Below are positions 1 through 8,821 of a stretch of 64,000 nucleotides of DNA, piece after piece; positions within the stretch are counted from its first letter, which is position 1; every line of letters starts with the position of its first letter. Made by a program: the position numbers and the translations under genes. The stretch covers positions 4,278,001-4,342,000 of the forward strand of contig OZ257146.1 of assembly GCA_965279255.1 (NCBI GenBank), given 5' to 3'. The notes beneath the pieces are model-generated. The model was not told the DNA's origin, did not search any database, and saw nothing but the letters and a program-made list of their open reading frames with translations. The DNA is from CAMFLJ01 sp965279255. GTDB lineage: Bacteria; Actinomycetota; Acidimicrobiia; Acidimicrobiales; Acidimicrobilacustridaceae.

Positions 1-673
1 CATCGTCGACGGCCCTCGGGACCCCAAGGAGCTCATCGAGATCAAGGGTGTCCAGGAGACCCAGCAGTACCTCGTCACCGAGGTCCAGAAGGTGTACCAG
101 GACCAGGGCGTGCCGATCCACGACAAGCACGTGGAGCTGATCGTGCGCCAGATGACCCGCAAGATCGCGGTGCAGGAGCCGGGCGACTCCGACTTCCTGC
201 CGGGCGAGCGGGTCGACTCGAAGGTGTACCGCGACGTCAACCGGGCGCTCGTGATGGAGGGCAAGCAGCCTGCTGAGGGCCGCCCCGAGATCATGGGCAT
301 CACCAAGGCGTCGCTCGCCACCGACTCCTGGCTCTCCGCCGCCTCCTTCCAGGAGACGACCCGGGTGCTCACCGAGGCCGCCATCGAGTCGCGCAGCGAC
401 TCGCTGCTCGGCCTCAAGGAGAACATCATCATCGGCAAGCTGATCCCGGCGGGCACCGGCACCTTCGCCTACCGGGACATCGCCACCTCGGCGCCGGACT
501 ACTCGCCCATGGAGTACTACTCCTCGGGTGACGACGACGCCGATCTGGCCGACATGCTCGCCGAGCGCATGGCGGGCGACCTCGTCGCCGGAGCCGGTGA
601 CCTGGCCGAGGGCGGCGACGAGCAGCCCGACGCCAAGGTGATCGAGCTCCCGCAGGCCGAGGGCTCCGTCTGA
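1..673 (+). CDS. rpoC: RNA polymerase beta' subunit, C-terminal part (5' truncated by window edge)
   Basis: The open frame enters the window in progress (first full codon at position 2) and reads IVDGPRDPKELIEIKGVQ. It continues through KVYQDQGVPIHDKHVELIVRQM, VEPGDSDFLPGE-like and GRPEIMGITKASLATDSWLSAASFQETTRVL segments, which are signature sequences of the beta' C-terminus. These include the trigger-loop-distal region and the rim helices. About 223 residues are present. The last 50 residues are a variable acidic tail. RpoC forms the catalytic clamp of RNA polymerase with RpoB. It precedes the str operon in the usual actinobacterial order and is followed by a strong hairpin at 686-712. Identity is certain; only the amino-terminal majority is outside the window. 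Confidence 0.97.
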   Translation, partial: IVDGPRDPKELIEIKGVQETQQYLVTEVQKVYQDQGVPIHDKHVELIVRQMTRKIAVQEPGDSDFLPGERVDSKVYRDVNRALVMEGKQPAEGRPEIMGITKASLATDSWLSAASFQETTRVLTEAAIESRSDSLLGLKENIIIGKLIPAGTGTFAYRDIATSAPDYSPMEYYSSGDDDADLADMLAERMAGDLVAGAGDLAEGGDEQPDAKVIELPQAEGSV

Positions 674-685
674 CCCATCCAGGAC

Positions 686-712
686 CGCCGGCCGGGCTCG
701 TCCCGGCCGGCG
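686..712 (+). terminator. Hairpin terminator after rpoC
   Basis: A perfect 11-bp stem (CGCCGGCCGGG at 686-696 with its complement at 702-712) closes a 5-base loop 12 bases after the rpoC stop. No T-tract follows, which is common for high-GC actinobacterial terminators. It separates rpoBC from the str operon. Confidence 0.6.
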
Positions 713-724
713 TCCCACGGGCGT

Positions 725-754
725 TTGCCGAACCGGTGCGCCCGCCCCTAGCAT
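725..754 (+). promoter_or_regulatory. Predicted sigma-70 promoter of the str operon
   Basis: TTGCCG at 725-730 and TAGCAT at 749-754 are separated by 18 bases. It lies downstream of the rpoC hairpin and about 95 bases before rpsL. The same TTGnnn/TAnnnT layout recurs before rplC, infA, rplM and groES in this window. Confidence 0.5.
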
Positions 755-849
755 TGCAAGTCGGCTCTGTCGCGGATCGCGCCTTCTGAGGCCGATATCG
801 AACGACGCGCCAATCGAACGCCGTGTTGAGAACGTAGGAAAGGTTCGCT

Positions 850-1221
850 GTGCCCACCATCCAGCAGTTGGTCCGCAAGGGCCGCCAGTCGAAGCCCGCG
901 AAGGGCAAGACCCCGGCCCTCAAGGGCGCCCCGCAGCGACGGGGTGTGTGCACGCGCGTTTACACGACCACCCCGAAGAAGCCGAACTCCGCACTGCGAA
1001 AGGTCGCCCGTGTGCGCCTGTCCAGTGGCATGGAGGTCACCGCCTACATCCCGGGCGAGGGCCACAACCTGCAGGAGCACTCCATCGTGCTCGTGCGTGG
1101 AGGCCGTGTGAAGGATCTTCCCGGCGTCCGTTACAAGATCATCCGCGGCACGCTCGACACCTCGGGCGTGCGCGACCGCAAGCAGGCCCGTAGTCGCTAC
1201 GGCGCCAAGAAGGAGAGCTGA
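850..1221 (+). CDS. rpsL: 30S ribosomal protein S12
   Basis: S12 sits at the decoding centre of the 30S subunit and controls translational accuracy. The protein is 123 residues, the normal size. It carries the family motifs TTPKKPNSALRK and VRGGRVKDLPGVRY, and the lysines whose replacement gives streptomycin resistance in other bacteria are wild type. The start is GTG at 850, six bases after AGGAAAGG (836-843). It is the first gene of the str operon, behind a predicted promoter at 725-754. rpsG follows after one base, implying co-translation. Confidence 0.98.
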   Translation: MPTIQQLVRKGRQSKPAKGKTPALKGAPQRRGVCTRVYTTTPKKPNSALRKVARVRLSSGMEVTAYIPGEGHNLQEHSIVLVRGGRVKDLPGVRYKIIRGTLDTSGVRDRKQARSRYGAKKES

Positions 1222-1222
1222 C

Positions 1223-1693
1223 GTGCCCCGCAAGGGTCCCGCCCCGCGCCGAGAGCTGATGCCCGATCCGATCTACCGGTCGGTGGTCGTCACCCAGCTC
1301 GTCAACAAGATCCTGCAGCGCGGCAAGCGCTCCACCGCCGAGAAGATCGTCTACGAGGCGCTCGAGATCATCGAGGCCAAGACCGGCTCCGAGCCGATCG
1401 CCACGCTGAAGCGTGCCGTCGACGGCATCAAGCCCCAGCTCGAGGTGCGCAGCCGCCGCGTCGGCGGTGCCACCTACCAGGTCCCGGTCGAGGTGCGCCC
1501 CCGTCGGGCCAACACCCTCGCCATCCGCTGGATCGTCGGCTACTCCCGTCAGCGCCGTGAGCGCACGATGGCCGAGCGCCTCGCCAACGAGCTGCTCGAC
1601 GCCAGCAACGGCGTCGGCGCGTCGATCAAGCGCAAGGAAGACCTCCACAAGATGGCCGAGTCCAACAAGGCCTTCGCGCACTACCGCTGGTAG
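1223..1693 (+). CDS. rpsG: 30S ribosomal protein S7
   Basis: S7 nucleates assembly of the 30S head by binding the 3' major domain of 16S rRNA and contacts E-site tRNA. The 156-residue product starts MPRKGPAPRRELMPDP and contains the conserved RVGGATYQVPVEVRP and RRANTLAIRWIV segments. The GTG start lies one base after the rpsL stop. In E. coli S7 is the autogenous repressor of the str operon; whether that holds here cannot be seen. A GC-rich hairpin (1723-1742) lies between rpsG and fusA. Confidence 0.98.
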   Translation: MPRKGPAPRRELMPDPIYRSVVVTQLVNKILQRGKRSTAEKIVYEALEIIEAKTGSEPIATLKRAVDGIKPQLEVRSRRVGGATYQVPVEVRPRRANTLAIRWIVGYSRQRRERTMAERLANELLDASNGVGASIKRKEDLHKMAESNKAFAHYRW

Positions 1694-1722
1694 CCGCACT
1701 CCGGCGCTGCCGCCGCCTCGGT

Positions 1723-1742
1723 CGCCCCGCCACGGCGGGGCG
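1723..1742 (+). terminator. Hairpin in the rpsG-fusA spacer
   Basis: An 8-bp perfect stem (CGCCCCGC, 1723-1730, with 1735-1742) and a 4-base loop lie in the 114-base spacer. There is no T-tract. It could be a partial terminator or an RNA-processing or stability element that sets rpsLG against fusA expression. Confidence 0.35.
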
Positions 1743-1807
1743 TCGTCGCGACAGCGCTGCCGCCCCTCCCGCCGAACCCACCACGCCCCACCGACAGGAC
1801 TGAAGAG

Positions 1808-3895
1808 ATGGCCAGTCGCCCGTACTCGCTCGAGCGCACCCGCAACATCGGCATCATGGCCCACATCGATGCCGGCAAGACCACCACGACCGAGCGGATC
1901 CTCTACTACACCGGCAAGAACTACAAGATCGGTGAGGTCCACGACGGCGGCGCCACCATGGACTGGATGGTCCAGGAGCAGGAGCGCGGGATCACCATCA
2001 CGTCGGCGGCCACCACCTGCGAGTGGGCCGACCACCGGATCAACATCATCGACACCCCCGGCCACGTCGACTTCACCGTCGAGGTCGAGCGCTCCCTCCG
2101 CGTGCTCGACGGCGCGGTCGCGGTGTTCGACGGCGTCGCCGGTGTGGAGCCCCAGACCGAGACGGTGTGGCGTCAGGCCAACAAGTACAACGTCCCGCGC
2201 ATCTGCTTCATCAACAAGATGGACCGCCTGGGCGCGGACTTCTACGCCGCCCTCGACTCCATCAAGGACCGCCTCGAGGCCAACACCGCCGTCCTCCAGC
2301 TGCCGATCGGCGCCGAGGGCCACTACAAGGGCGTGGTCGACCTGGTCACCATGGACGCCCTCGTGTGGCTCGACGAGGAGCTGGGCGCCAAGTGGGAGGT
2401 CCAGGAGATCCCCGCGGACATGCGCGACGACGCCGAGGCGTACCGCGCCGACCTGATCGAGACGGTCGCCTCGGTCGACGAGGCGCTCCTCGAGAAGTTC
2501 GTCGGCGAGGAGGAGATCTCCGTCGACGAGCTCCGCGACGCCATCCGCAAGGCCACCATCGCCGGCGAGGTCATCCCCGTCCTCAACGGCACCGCCTTCA
2601 AGAACAAGGGCGTGCAGCCCCTCCTCGACGCCGTCGTCTGGTACCTCCCGTCGCCGCTCGACCTCCCGCCGGTGCAGGGCACCAACCTCAAGGGCGACAC
2701 CGACGTCGAGCGCCCGCCGAGCGACGACGCCCCGTTCGCGGCGCTGGCCTTCAAGATCATGACCGACCCCCACGTGGGCAAGCTCACGTACTTCCGGGTC
2801 TACAGCGGCCAGCTCGAGAAGGGTGGCCAGGTCCTCAACAGCCGCACCCAGTCCAAGGAGCGCATCGGCCGCATCCTGGAGATGCACGCCAACGACCGCG
2901 AGGACCGCGATCACGTCTTCGCCGGCGACATCGTGGCCGGCATCGGCTTCAAGAACACCAAGACCGGTGACACCCTCTGCGACCCGGCCAACCCGCTGGT
3001 GCTCGAGGAGCTCATCTTCCCGGAGCCGGTCATCCACGTCGCCGTGGAGCCCAAGACCAAGGCCGACCAGGACAAGATGTCCAAGGCCCTGTTCTCGCTC
3101 TCCGAGGAGGACCCCACCTTCCAGGTCCGCACCGACGAGGACACCGGCCAGACCGTGATCTCCGGCATGGGCGAGCTGCACCTCGAGGTGCTCGTCGACC
3201 GCATGCTGCGTGAGTTCAAGGTCGACGCCACCGTCGGCAAGCCGCAGGTGGCCTACCGCGAGACCATCTCCCAGACCATCGAGAACTCGACCTACACCCA
3301 CAAGAAGCAGACGGGTGGCTCGGGTCAGTACGCCGAGGTCACCATCACCCTCGAGAACACGGGTGCGGGTGGCGGCTACGAGTTCGTCGACAAGATCAGC
3401 GGTGGCCGCATCCCGAAGGAGTACATCCCCTCGGTCGACCACGGCATCCAGCAGGCGATGACCTCCGGCGTGCTCGCCGGCTACCCGACCGTCGACATCC
3501 GGGCGATCCTCACCGACGGCAAGTACCACGACGTCGACTCGTCCGAGATGGCCTTCAAGATCGCCGGCACGATGGCCTTCAAGGAGGCCGCCCGCAAGGC
3601 CAAGCCGGTCCTGCTCGAGCCGATCATGAACGTCGAGGTCTCGACGCCCGAGGACTACATGGGCGACGTGATGGGCGATCTCTCCAGCCGCCGCGGCAAG
3701 CTCGGCGGCATGGAGCAGAAGGGCAACTCCCAGATCATCCGGGCCCAGGTGCCGCTGTCGGACATGTTCGGCTACGCTACCGACCTTCGTTCCCGCACCC
3801 AGGGACGGGCCACCTACACCATGCAGTTCGACTCGTATCAGCCGATGCCGTCGAACGTGCAGGAAGAGATCGTCACCCGCGTCCGCGGGGAGTGA
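1808..3895 (+). CDS. fusA: Elongation factor G
   Basis: EF-G is the GTPase that translocates tRNA and mRNA after peptide-bond formation and, with RRF, recycles ribosomes. The 695-residue product has G1 AHIDAGKTTTTERI, G3 DTPGHVDFTVEVERSL and G4 NKMD. The later domains carry GMGELHLEVLVDRM and a C-terminal PLSDMFGYATDLRS. Its length is normal for the family. It starts with ATG at 1808 after a modest purine stretch. A strong palindrome starts five bases after its stop codon. Confidence 0.98.
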   Translation: MASRPYSLERTRNIGIMAHIDAGKTTTTERILYYTGKNYKIGEVHDGGATMDWMVQEQERGITITSAATTCEWADHRINIIDTPGHVDFTVEVERSLRVLDGAVAVFDGVAGVEPQTETVWRQANKYNVPRICFINKMDRLGADFYAALDSIKDRLEANTAVLQLPIGAEGHYKGVVDLVTMDALVWLDEELGAKWEVQEIPADMRDDAEAYRADLIETVASVDEALLEKFVGEEEISVDELRDAIRKATIAGEVIPVLNGTAFKNKGVQPLLDAVVWYLPSPLDLPPVQGTNLKGDTDVERPPSDDAPFAALAFKIMTDPHVGKLTYFRVYSGQLEKGGQVLNSRTQSKERIGRILEMHANDREDRDHVFAGDIVAGIGFKNTKTGDTLCDPANPLVLEELIFPEPVIHVAVEPKTKADQDKMSKALFSLSEEDPTFQVRTDEDTGQTVISGMGELHLEVLVDRMLREFKVDATVGKPQVAYRETISQTIENSTYTHKKQTGGSGQYAEVTITLENTGAGGGYEFVDKISGGRIPKEYIPSVDHGIQQAMTSGVLAGYPTVDIRAILTDGKYHDVDSSEMAFKIAGTMAFKEAARKAKPVLLEPIMNVEVSTPEDYMGDVMGDLSSRRGKLGGMEQKGNSQIIRAQVPLSDMFGYATDLRSRTQGRATYTMQFDSYQPMPSNVQEEIVTRVRGE

Positions 3896-3900
3896 TCCCG

Positions 3901-3921
3901 CCGGGGGCCCATGGCCCCCGG
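3901..3921 (+). terminator. Hairpin between fusA and tuf
   Basis: A perfect 9-bp stem (CCGGGGGCC, 3901-3909, with 3913-3921) with a 3-base loop starts five bases after the fusA stop. tuf follows 112 bases later, so this may be a partial terminator or a processing site that lets tuf be expressed at its own level. Confidence 0.45.
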
Positions 3922-4033
3922 TGTGCAGCACGGTCGGTTCCGACCGGCATCAGCTTTTCCGAGCAGCACCAACGTTCCTTTCCAACCAGCACAGAGTCGC
4001 CCCACGCGGGCATCACCAAGGAGACCGCCACCG

Positions 4034-5224
<1,191 letters not shown>

Positions 5225-5239
5225 CGAGAGCGGACGAAC

Positions 5240-5560
5240 ATGGCTGACAAGCAGAAGATCCGCATCCGGCTCAAGGCGTACGACCACGAGATCGTCGACC
5301 AGTCGACGAAGAAGATCGTGGAGACCGTGGTGCGCACCAGCGCCACCGTGCGTGGCCCGGTGCCCCTCCCCACCGAGAAGCACCGCTACACCGTGATCCG
5401 GTCCCCCCACAAGGACAAGGACTCTCGCGAGCACTTCGAGATGCGCATCCACAAGCGTCTGCTCGACATCGTCGATCCCACCCCGAAGACCGTCGACTCG
5501 CTCCAGCGCCTCGACCTCCCGGCCGGCGTCGACATCGAGATCAAGATCCAGCAGGTCTGA
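5240..5560 (+). CDS. rpsJ: 30S ribosomal protein S10 (NusE)
   Basis: S10 is a 30S head protein and also the NusE antitermination partner of NusB/NusG. The 106-residue product carries IRLKAYDHEIVDQSTKKIVET and RGPVPLPTEKHRYTVIRSPH, which are diagnostic. It begins with ATG 15 bases after tuf. In most bacteria rplC follows directly. Here a hairpin (5596-5621) and three unrelated genes intervene, so S10 is transcribed with the str/tuf unit rather than leading the S10 operon. Confidence 0.98.
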   Translation: MADKQKIRIRLKAYDHEIVDQSTKKIVETVVRTSATVRGPVPLPTEKHRYTVIRSPHKDKDSREHFEMRIHKRLLDIVDPTPKTVDSLQRLDLPAGVDIEIKIQQV

Positions 5561-5595
5561 CGCCTCGGCGTCGTCAGCCAACTGAGAACTGAACG

Positions 5596-5621
5596 GGAGC
5601 CCGGGCCTCGGTCCGGGCTCC
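5596..5621 (+). terminator. Hairpin terminator after rpsJ
   Basis: A 9-bp stem GGAGCCCGG/CCGGGCTCC with an 8-base loop lies 35 bases after the rpsJ stop. It marks the end of the str-tuf-rpsJ transcription unit. Confidence 0.55.
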
Positions 5622-5661
5622 TGCGCGTCGGGTCGCCCTCCCGTGGGCCCTCGCCATGCGA

Positions 5662-5667
5662 CAGACT
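5662..5667 (+). promoter_or_regulatory. Possible -10 of a leaderless promoter
   Basis: CAGACT ends six bases before the ATG at 5674 and no Shine-Dalgarno is present. The spacing matches the TAnnnT-N6-start pattern seen before several other genes here, but the first base is off consensus. Confidence 0.3.
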
Positions 5668-5673
5668 GGACCG

Positions 5674-6363
5674 ATGCTGCGAGCGATCACCGACCTCCCG
5701 ACCGGCGTCATCGGCTTCGAGGCCGTGGGCGAGGTCCACTCCGACGACTACCGCGACGTCCTCCGGCCGGCCATCGACGCCGCCATCGAGGCGGGAGGGC
5801 GTGTCCGACTGGTCTACGTCCTCGGTCCCGAGTTCACCGGCTACTCCGCTGGTGCCGACTGGGAGGACGCCAAGCTCGGCACCCACCATCTCTCGGCCTG
5901 GGAGCGGGCGGCGGTGGTCTCCGACGTCGAGTGGGTGGAGCACCTCGTGGGTGCCTTCGCCTGGCTGATCCCCGGCGAGATCCGTCGCTTCTCCCTCGCC
6001 GAGCGCGACGAGGCGGTGAACTGGGCCGCCGGCATCGAGCCGGAGCCAGAGCCAGAGCCGGAGCCGGAGCCGATCCCTGAGCCGGAGCCGATCCCTGAGC
6101 CGGGGCCGACGCCGGTCGTCGATGCAGTGGTGCCGGAGGCGCAGCCGGAGCCGACCACCCTCGAGACCGCCGTGGCGGCCGAGCCCCAGGCCGCCTTCGG
6201 TGGAGCCGAGACGATCACCCCCACGGCCCCGACGGCGCCCGCTGTCCCCGAGCAGTGGGCCGCCGACCCCAGCGGGCGCCACCAGCACCGCTGGTGGAAC
6301 GGCCGGGAGTGGACCGAGCACGTCGCCGACAACGGTGTCTCCGGCATCGACCCTCTGGGCTGA
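5674..6363 (+). CDS. SpoIIAA/STAS-like domain protein with EP-repeat linker and C-terminal DUF2510
   Basis: Residues 1-120 resemble the SpoIIAA-like (STAS/SEC14-type) family: MLRAITDLPTGVIGFEAVG, a central LVYVLGPEFTGYSAGADWED and a terminal AWLIPGEIRRFSLAERDEA. Next comes a Glu-Pro repeat (DNA 6037-6102), a Pro/Ala-rich linker, and a terminal WAADPSGRHQHRWWNGREWTEHV segment that matches DUF2510 (WYPDPSG..RYWDG..WTEHV). DUF2510 is common at the ends of actinobacterial envelope-linked proteins. ATG 5674 was chosen because the domain starts there; ATG 5656 would add six residues. There is no signal peptide or membrane segment. Function is unknown. It sits alone between rpsJ and a convergent secreted-protein gene. 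Confidence 0.75.
   Translation: MLRAITDLPTGVIGFEAVGEVHSDDYRDVLRPAIDAAIEAGGRVRLVYVLGPEFTGYSAGADWEDAKLGTHHLSAWERAAVVSDVEWVEHLVGAFAWLIPGEIRRFSLAERDEAVNWAAGIEPEPEPEPEPEPIPEPEPIPEPGPTPVVDAVVPEAQPEPTTLETAVAAEPQAAFGGAETITPTAPTAPAVPEQWAADPSGRHQHRWWNGREWTEHVADNGVSGIDPLG
6037..6102 (+). repeat. Glu-Pro repeat region inside the 5674 gene
   Basis: Twenty-two codons alternate Glu-Pro with two Ile-Pro interruptions. EP repeats form stiff extended rods in other envelope proteins such as TonB, so it probably acts as a spacer between the STAS-like and DUF2510 domains. Confidence 0.8.
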
Positions 6364-6382
6364 CGCAGGCCCCACGACGCGA

Positions 6383-6411
6383 GAGGGCCCGGGCGATCGG
6401 CCCGGGCCCTC
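6383..6411. terminator. Bidirectional hairpin terminator
   Basis: A perfect 12-bp stem (GAGGGCCCGGGC with 6400-6411) and a 5-base loop lie between convergent genes ending at 6363 (+) and 6432 (-). It can serve both. Confidence 0.65.
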
Positions 6412-6431
6412 GTCGCGTCAGGAAGGTCGGC

Positions 6432-6929
6432 TCAGCCGGTGAAGGCCGGGGCCACGGTCACGACGTCGGCCACCTGGGCCGTGGTGGTCGTGGTCGGCTC
6501 GCTGGTGGGGGGCGTCGCGGCCACCACGGTCAGCACCGCGGGGTCGTAGGTGAACACCACGTCGAAGCCCTCGCCGTTGTCGAAGACGCACTGCGCGGTG
6601 ATCTGGTAGGTGCCCTCGGCGCCCTCCGGCGCCGGGCCGGTGTTGAAGGTCGCGGTGCCCTCGGCGTCGGTGGGCTGCGGGTCGGTGCCCCCGGGGCCAC
6701 CCTCGTTGGAGCCGAAGACCACGTACAGGTCGGCCTGATCGGCCTCGGCGACGCAACCGGTTGCGATGACGTCGGCCGACTGGCCCACGGTGATGGTCGA
6801 CGGGGAGATCGTCAGGGTCGGCGTCACCTGGGCATCGGCCGGGAGGATCGTCACCGCACCGGCAGCGACGACAGCCAGGGCCGCCGAGACGAGCCCTGCG
6901 CGGGCCTTGCGGGTGAGGGATGTTGACAT
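6432..6929 (-). CDS. Small exported Ig-like protein ending in PAFTG
   Basis: The 165-residue product starts with a classical signal peptide (MSTSLTRKARAGL, then a hydrophobic Ala/Val stretch, likely cleaved after ADA). Next comes a predicted beta-rich domain with TLTISPSTITVGQSADVIATGC and a second Cys in TAQCVFDNG, probably an Ig-like fold held by a disulfide. A Thr-rich linker (TTTTT) leads to a C-terminus ending exactly in APAFTG. The protein at 40432-41277 has the same plan and ends TPAFTG. No sortase-type membrane tail follows the motif. ATG 6929 has an AAAGGCGG ribosome site. Much longer upstream in-frame starts run into the divergent SDR and were rejected. Function is unknown. Confidence 0.8.
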   Translation of the reverse strand: MSTSLTRKARAGLVSAALAVVAAGAVTILPADAQVTPTLTISPSTITVGQSADVIATGCVAEADQADLYVVFGSNEGGPGGTDPQPTDAEGTATFNTGPAPEGAEGTYQITAQCVFDNGEGFDVVFTYDPAVLTVVAATPPTSEPTTTTTAQVADVVTVAPAFTG

Positions 6930-7103
6930 CGGTCCGCCTTTCGTGGGGATCGCAGGTCGATCCGCGCTCGTTCCCCATGACCGGGGGGAGGACGACAGGA
7001 TAGACGGCCTGCGTTCGACGACGGACCGTAGGATCGTCGCTCCCGGCGTTCGCCGGGGCTCCGATCGCCACCCGCCGGGCGGCGACGCACAGGGGGAGAG
7101 GTC

Positions 7104-7886
7104 ATGGGTCGTCTGGACGGCAAGGTCATGCTGGTGACGGGATCGTCGTCGGGGATCGGCGCCGCGTGCGTCGAGCGCTTCACCGCAGAGGGCGCCCGGG
7201 TGGTCGGTGGCGACCTGGGGCCGGCCGCGGCCGGAGCCACGGCGCCCGAGCGCTTCGAGATCTGCGACGTGACCGACGAGGGCTCCGTCCAGGCCCTGGT
7301 CGCCGCGGCGGCCGAGCTGACGGGGCGCATCGACGGTGTCGTGACCAGCGCCGGCGTGCCCGGTGGCGGCCCCGTGCACATGGTCGACGGGGCCAGCTGG
7401 GACCACGTCCTCGGGGTGAACCTGAAGGGCACGTTCCTCACGGCCAAGCACGTGATCACCCAGATGATGGGCCAGGAGCCGATCGACGGCGAGCGGGGGA
7501 GCGTCGTCACCGTCGCCAGCGTCGAGGGCCTGGAGGGGACCGCCGGGGGCAGCTCCTACAACGCCTCCAAGGGCGGCGTCGTGATCCTGACCAAGAACAT
7601 GGCCATCGACTACGGCCGCCTGGGCATCCGCTCCAACGCCATCTGCCCCGGCTTCATCGACACCCCGATGCTTCGCAGCCTGGGCGATCCGGAGCTCGAC
7701 GAGATGCTCCTGGAGATCAAGGAGGAGCACAAGCTGCGCCGCCTCGGTCGCCCGTCCGAGATCGCGTCGGTGGCCACCTTCCTGGTGTCCTCCGACGCCT
7801 CGTTCGTCACCGGCCAGGCGATCGCCGTCGACGGCGGCTACACCGCCGGCCGCGACCACGGGGTCACCACCCGGATGGGGCTCTAG
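7104..7886 (+). CDS. SDR-family NAD(P)-dependent oxidoreductase
   Basis: This is a 260-residue classical short-chain dehydrogenase. It has the N-terminal TGSSSGIGAACVERF nucleotide-binding motif, SAGVPGGG in place of NNAG, catalytic Ser in VASVEG, the YNASK catalytic Tyr/Lys pair, and a C-terminal VTGQAIAVDGGYTA. These enzymes oxidise or reduce alcohol/carbonyl substrates in the cytoplasm. The substrate cannot be read from sequence. The ATG follows GGGGGAGAGG. It is divergent from the exported-protein gene and upstream of the rplC promoter, with no evident link to ribosomal function. Confidence 0.9.
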   Translation: MGRLDGKVMLVTGSSSGIGAACVERFTAEGARVVGGDLGPAAAGATAPERFEICDVTDEGSVQALVAAAAELTGRIDGVVTSAGVPGGGPVHMVDGASWDHVLGVNLKGTFLTAKHVITQMMGQEPIDGERGSVVTVASVEGLEGTAGGSSYNASKGGVVILTKNMAIDYGRLGIRSNAICPGFIDTPMLRSLGDPELDEMLLEIKEEHKLRRLGRPSEIASVATFLVSSDASFVTGQAIAVDGGYTAGRDHGVTTRMGL

Positions 7887-7909
7887 CCCCGCCTTCCCGG
7901 CGGCCCGGT

Positions 7910-7938
7910 TTGGAGACCGGCCCTCCGGTCGCTATCAT
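7910..7938 (+). promoter_or_regulatory. Predicted promoter of the rplC (split S10) operon
   Basis: TTGGAG (7910-7915) and TATCAT (7933-7938) are 17 bases apart, 230 bases before rplC. It would drive the rplC-onward ribosomal genes independently of rpsJ. Confidence 0.5.
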
Positions 7939-8067
7939 CTCCTCCTTGTGCGTCCGAGGCCCCCTGCGGGGAGCCGACGTGCGCACCTCTTCGTCGATCG
8001 AACCGACGTCTGCGACGGCCCGTTCCGCTTCCGAGTGGCCCGGGTACCCCGCAGCACAACCGACTGG

Positions 8068-8128
8068 CGCTCCGCCGGGGGATTCCCCGTGCGGAGCGTC
8101 TGCGTGAAGGCCCCACCTCCGGGTGGGG
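8068..8128 (+). ncRNA. Structured leader of the rplC operon (two hairpins)
   Basis: Hairpin 1 spans 8068-8098: CGCTCCGC pairs with GCGGAGCG, and an inner CGGGG/CCCCG stem closes a GATT loop. Hairpin 2 spans 8111-8128: CCCCACC/GGTGGGG with a 4-base loop. Both lie in the ~220-base untranslated leader. In E. coli, L4 represses the S10 operon through a leader RNA. A similar role here is plausible but unproven. Confidence 0.45.
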
Positions 8129-8167
8129 GAGACGACGCAAAATCCGCACAGAAAGATCGTTGCCGTC

Positions 8168-8821
8168 ATGGCGAACAAAGCAGTAGTCGGCGAAAAGGTC
8201 GGCATGACCCAGGTCTGGGACGATGCCAACCGCGTCGTGCCCGTGACCGTCCTCAAGGTCGAACCCATGCGTGTCGTGCAGGTGAAGACCGCCGAACGCG
8301 ACGGGTACAACGCCCTTCAGGTCACCTTCGGTGACAAGGACGCCCGCAAGCTCAACAACCCCGATCGGGGCCACTTCGAGAAGGCCGGCGTCCGCGCCGG
8401 GCTCAAGGTCCTCGAGCTCCGCCTCGACGACGTCTCGGGCTTCGAGGTCGGTCAGGAGATCTCCGTCGACACCCTGGTGTCCGGCGAGCTCGTCGACGTG
8501 ACCGCCGTCAGCAAGGGCAAGGGCTTCGCCGGCGCCATGAAGCGGCACAACTTCTCGGGCCAGCGGGCCTCCCACGGTGCGCACCGCGTCCACCGTGCGC
8601 CCGGCTCCATCGGTGCCTGCGCCACCCCCGCCCGCGTGTTCAAGGGCACCCGGATGGCCGGCCGCATGGGCGCCGAGAAGGTCACGACCCTGAACCTGAA
8701 GGTCGTCTCCACCGACGCCGAGAAGAACCTCCTGCTCGTGAAGGGCGCCGTCCCGGGCCCCAAGGGCGGGCTCGTCGTGATCCGCGATGCGGTCAAGGCC
8801 GCCACGAAGGGTGATGCGTGA
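8168..8821 (+). CDS. rplC: 50S ribosomal protein L3
   Basis: L3 binds 23S rRNA near the peptidyl-transferase centre and initiates 50S assembly. The 217-residue protein has KGKGFAGAMKRHNFSGQ (with the Gln that is methylated in E. coli) and HRAPGSIGACATPARVFKGT. ATG 8168 gives the family N-terminus MANKAVVGEKVGMTQVWDD. A longer in-frame start at 8123 was rejected because it lies in the structured leader. It is the first ribosomal gene after the three-gene interruption and overlaps rplD by one base. Confidence 0.97.
   Translation: MANKAVVGEKVGMTQVWDDANRVVPVTVLKVEPMRVVQVKTAERDGYNALQVTFGDKDARKLNNPDRGHFEKAGVRAGLKVLELRLDDVSGFEVGQEISVDTLVSGELVDVTAVSKGKGFAGAMKRHNFSGQRASHGAHRVHRAPGSIGACATPARVFKGTRMAGRMGAEKVTTLNLKVVSTDAEKNLLLVKGAVPGPKGGLVVIRDAVKAATKGDA

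Noticed and set aside
1139..3931. A 930-codon open frame antisense to rpsG-fusA
   Set aside because: It mirrors high-GC codon structure of real genes, has low-complexity Leu/Gly/Val/Asp composition and matches no family; fusA is certain on the other strand.
3911..4033. 41-residue N-terminal extension of EF-Tu
   Set aside because: It starts inside the fusA-tuf hairpin and has no counterpart in EF-Tu proteins.
6930..7859. N-terminal extension of the exported protein through the divergent SDR gene
   Set aside because: The signal peptide starts at 6929 with a ribosome site; the extension overlaps a well-defined SDR on the other strand.
8068..8128. tRNA-like structure in the rplC leader
   Set aside because: Two simple hairpins are present but no T-loop or anticodon arm pattern.
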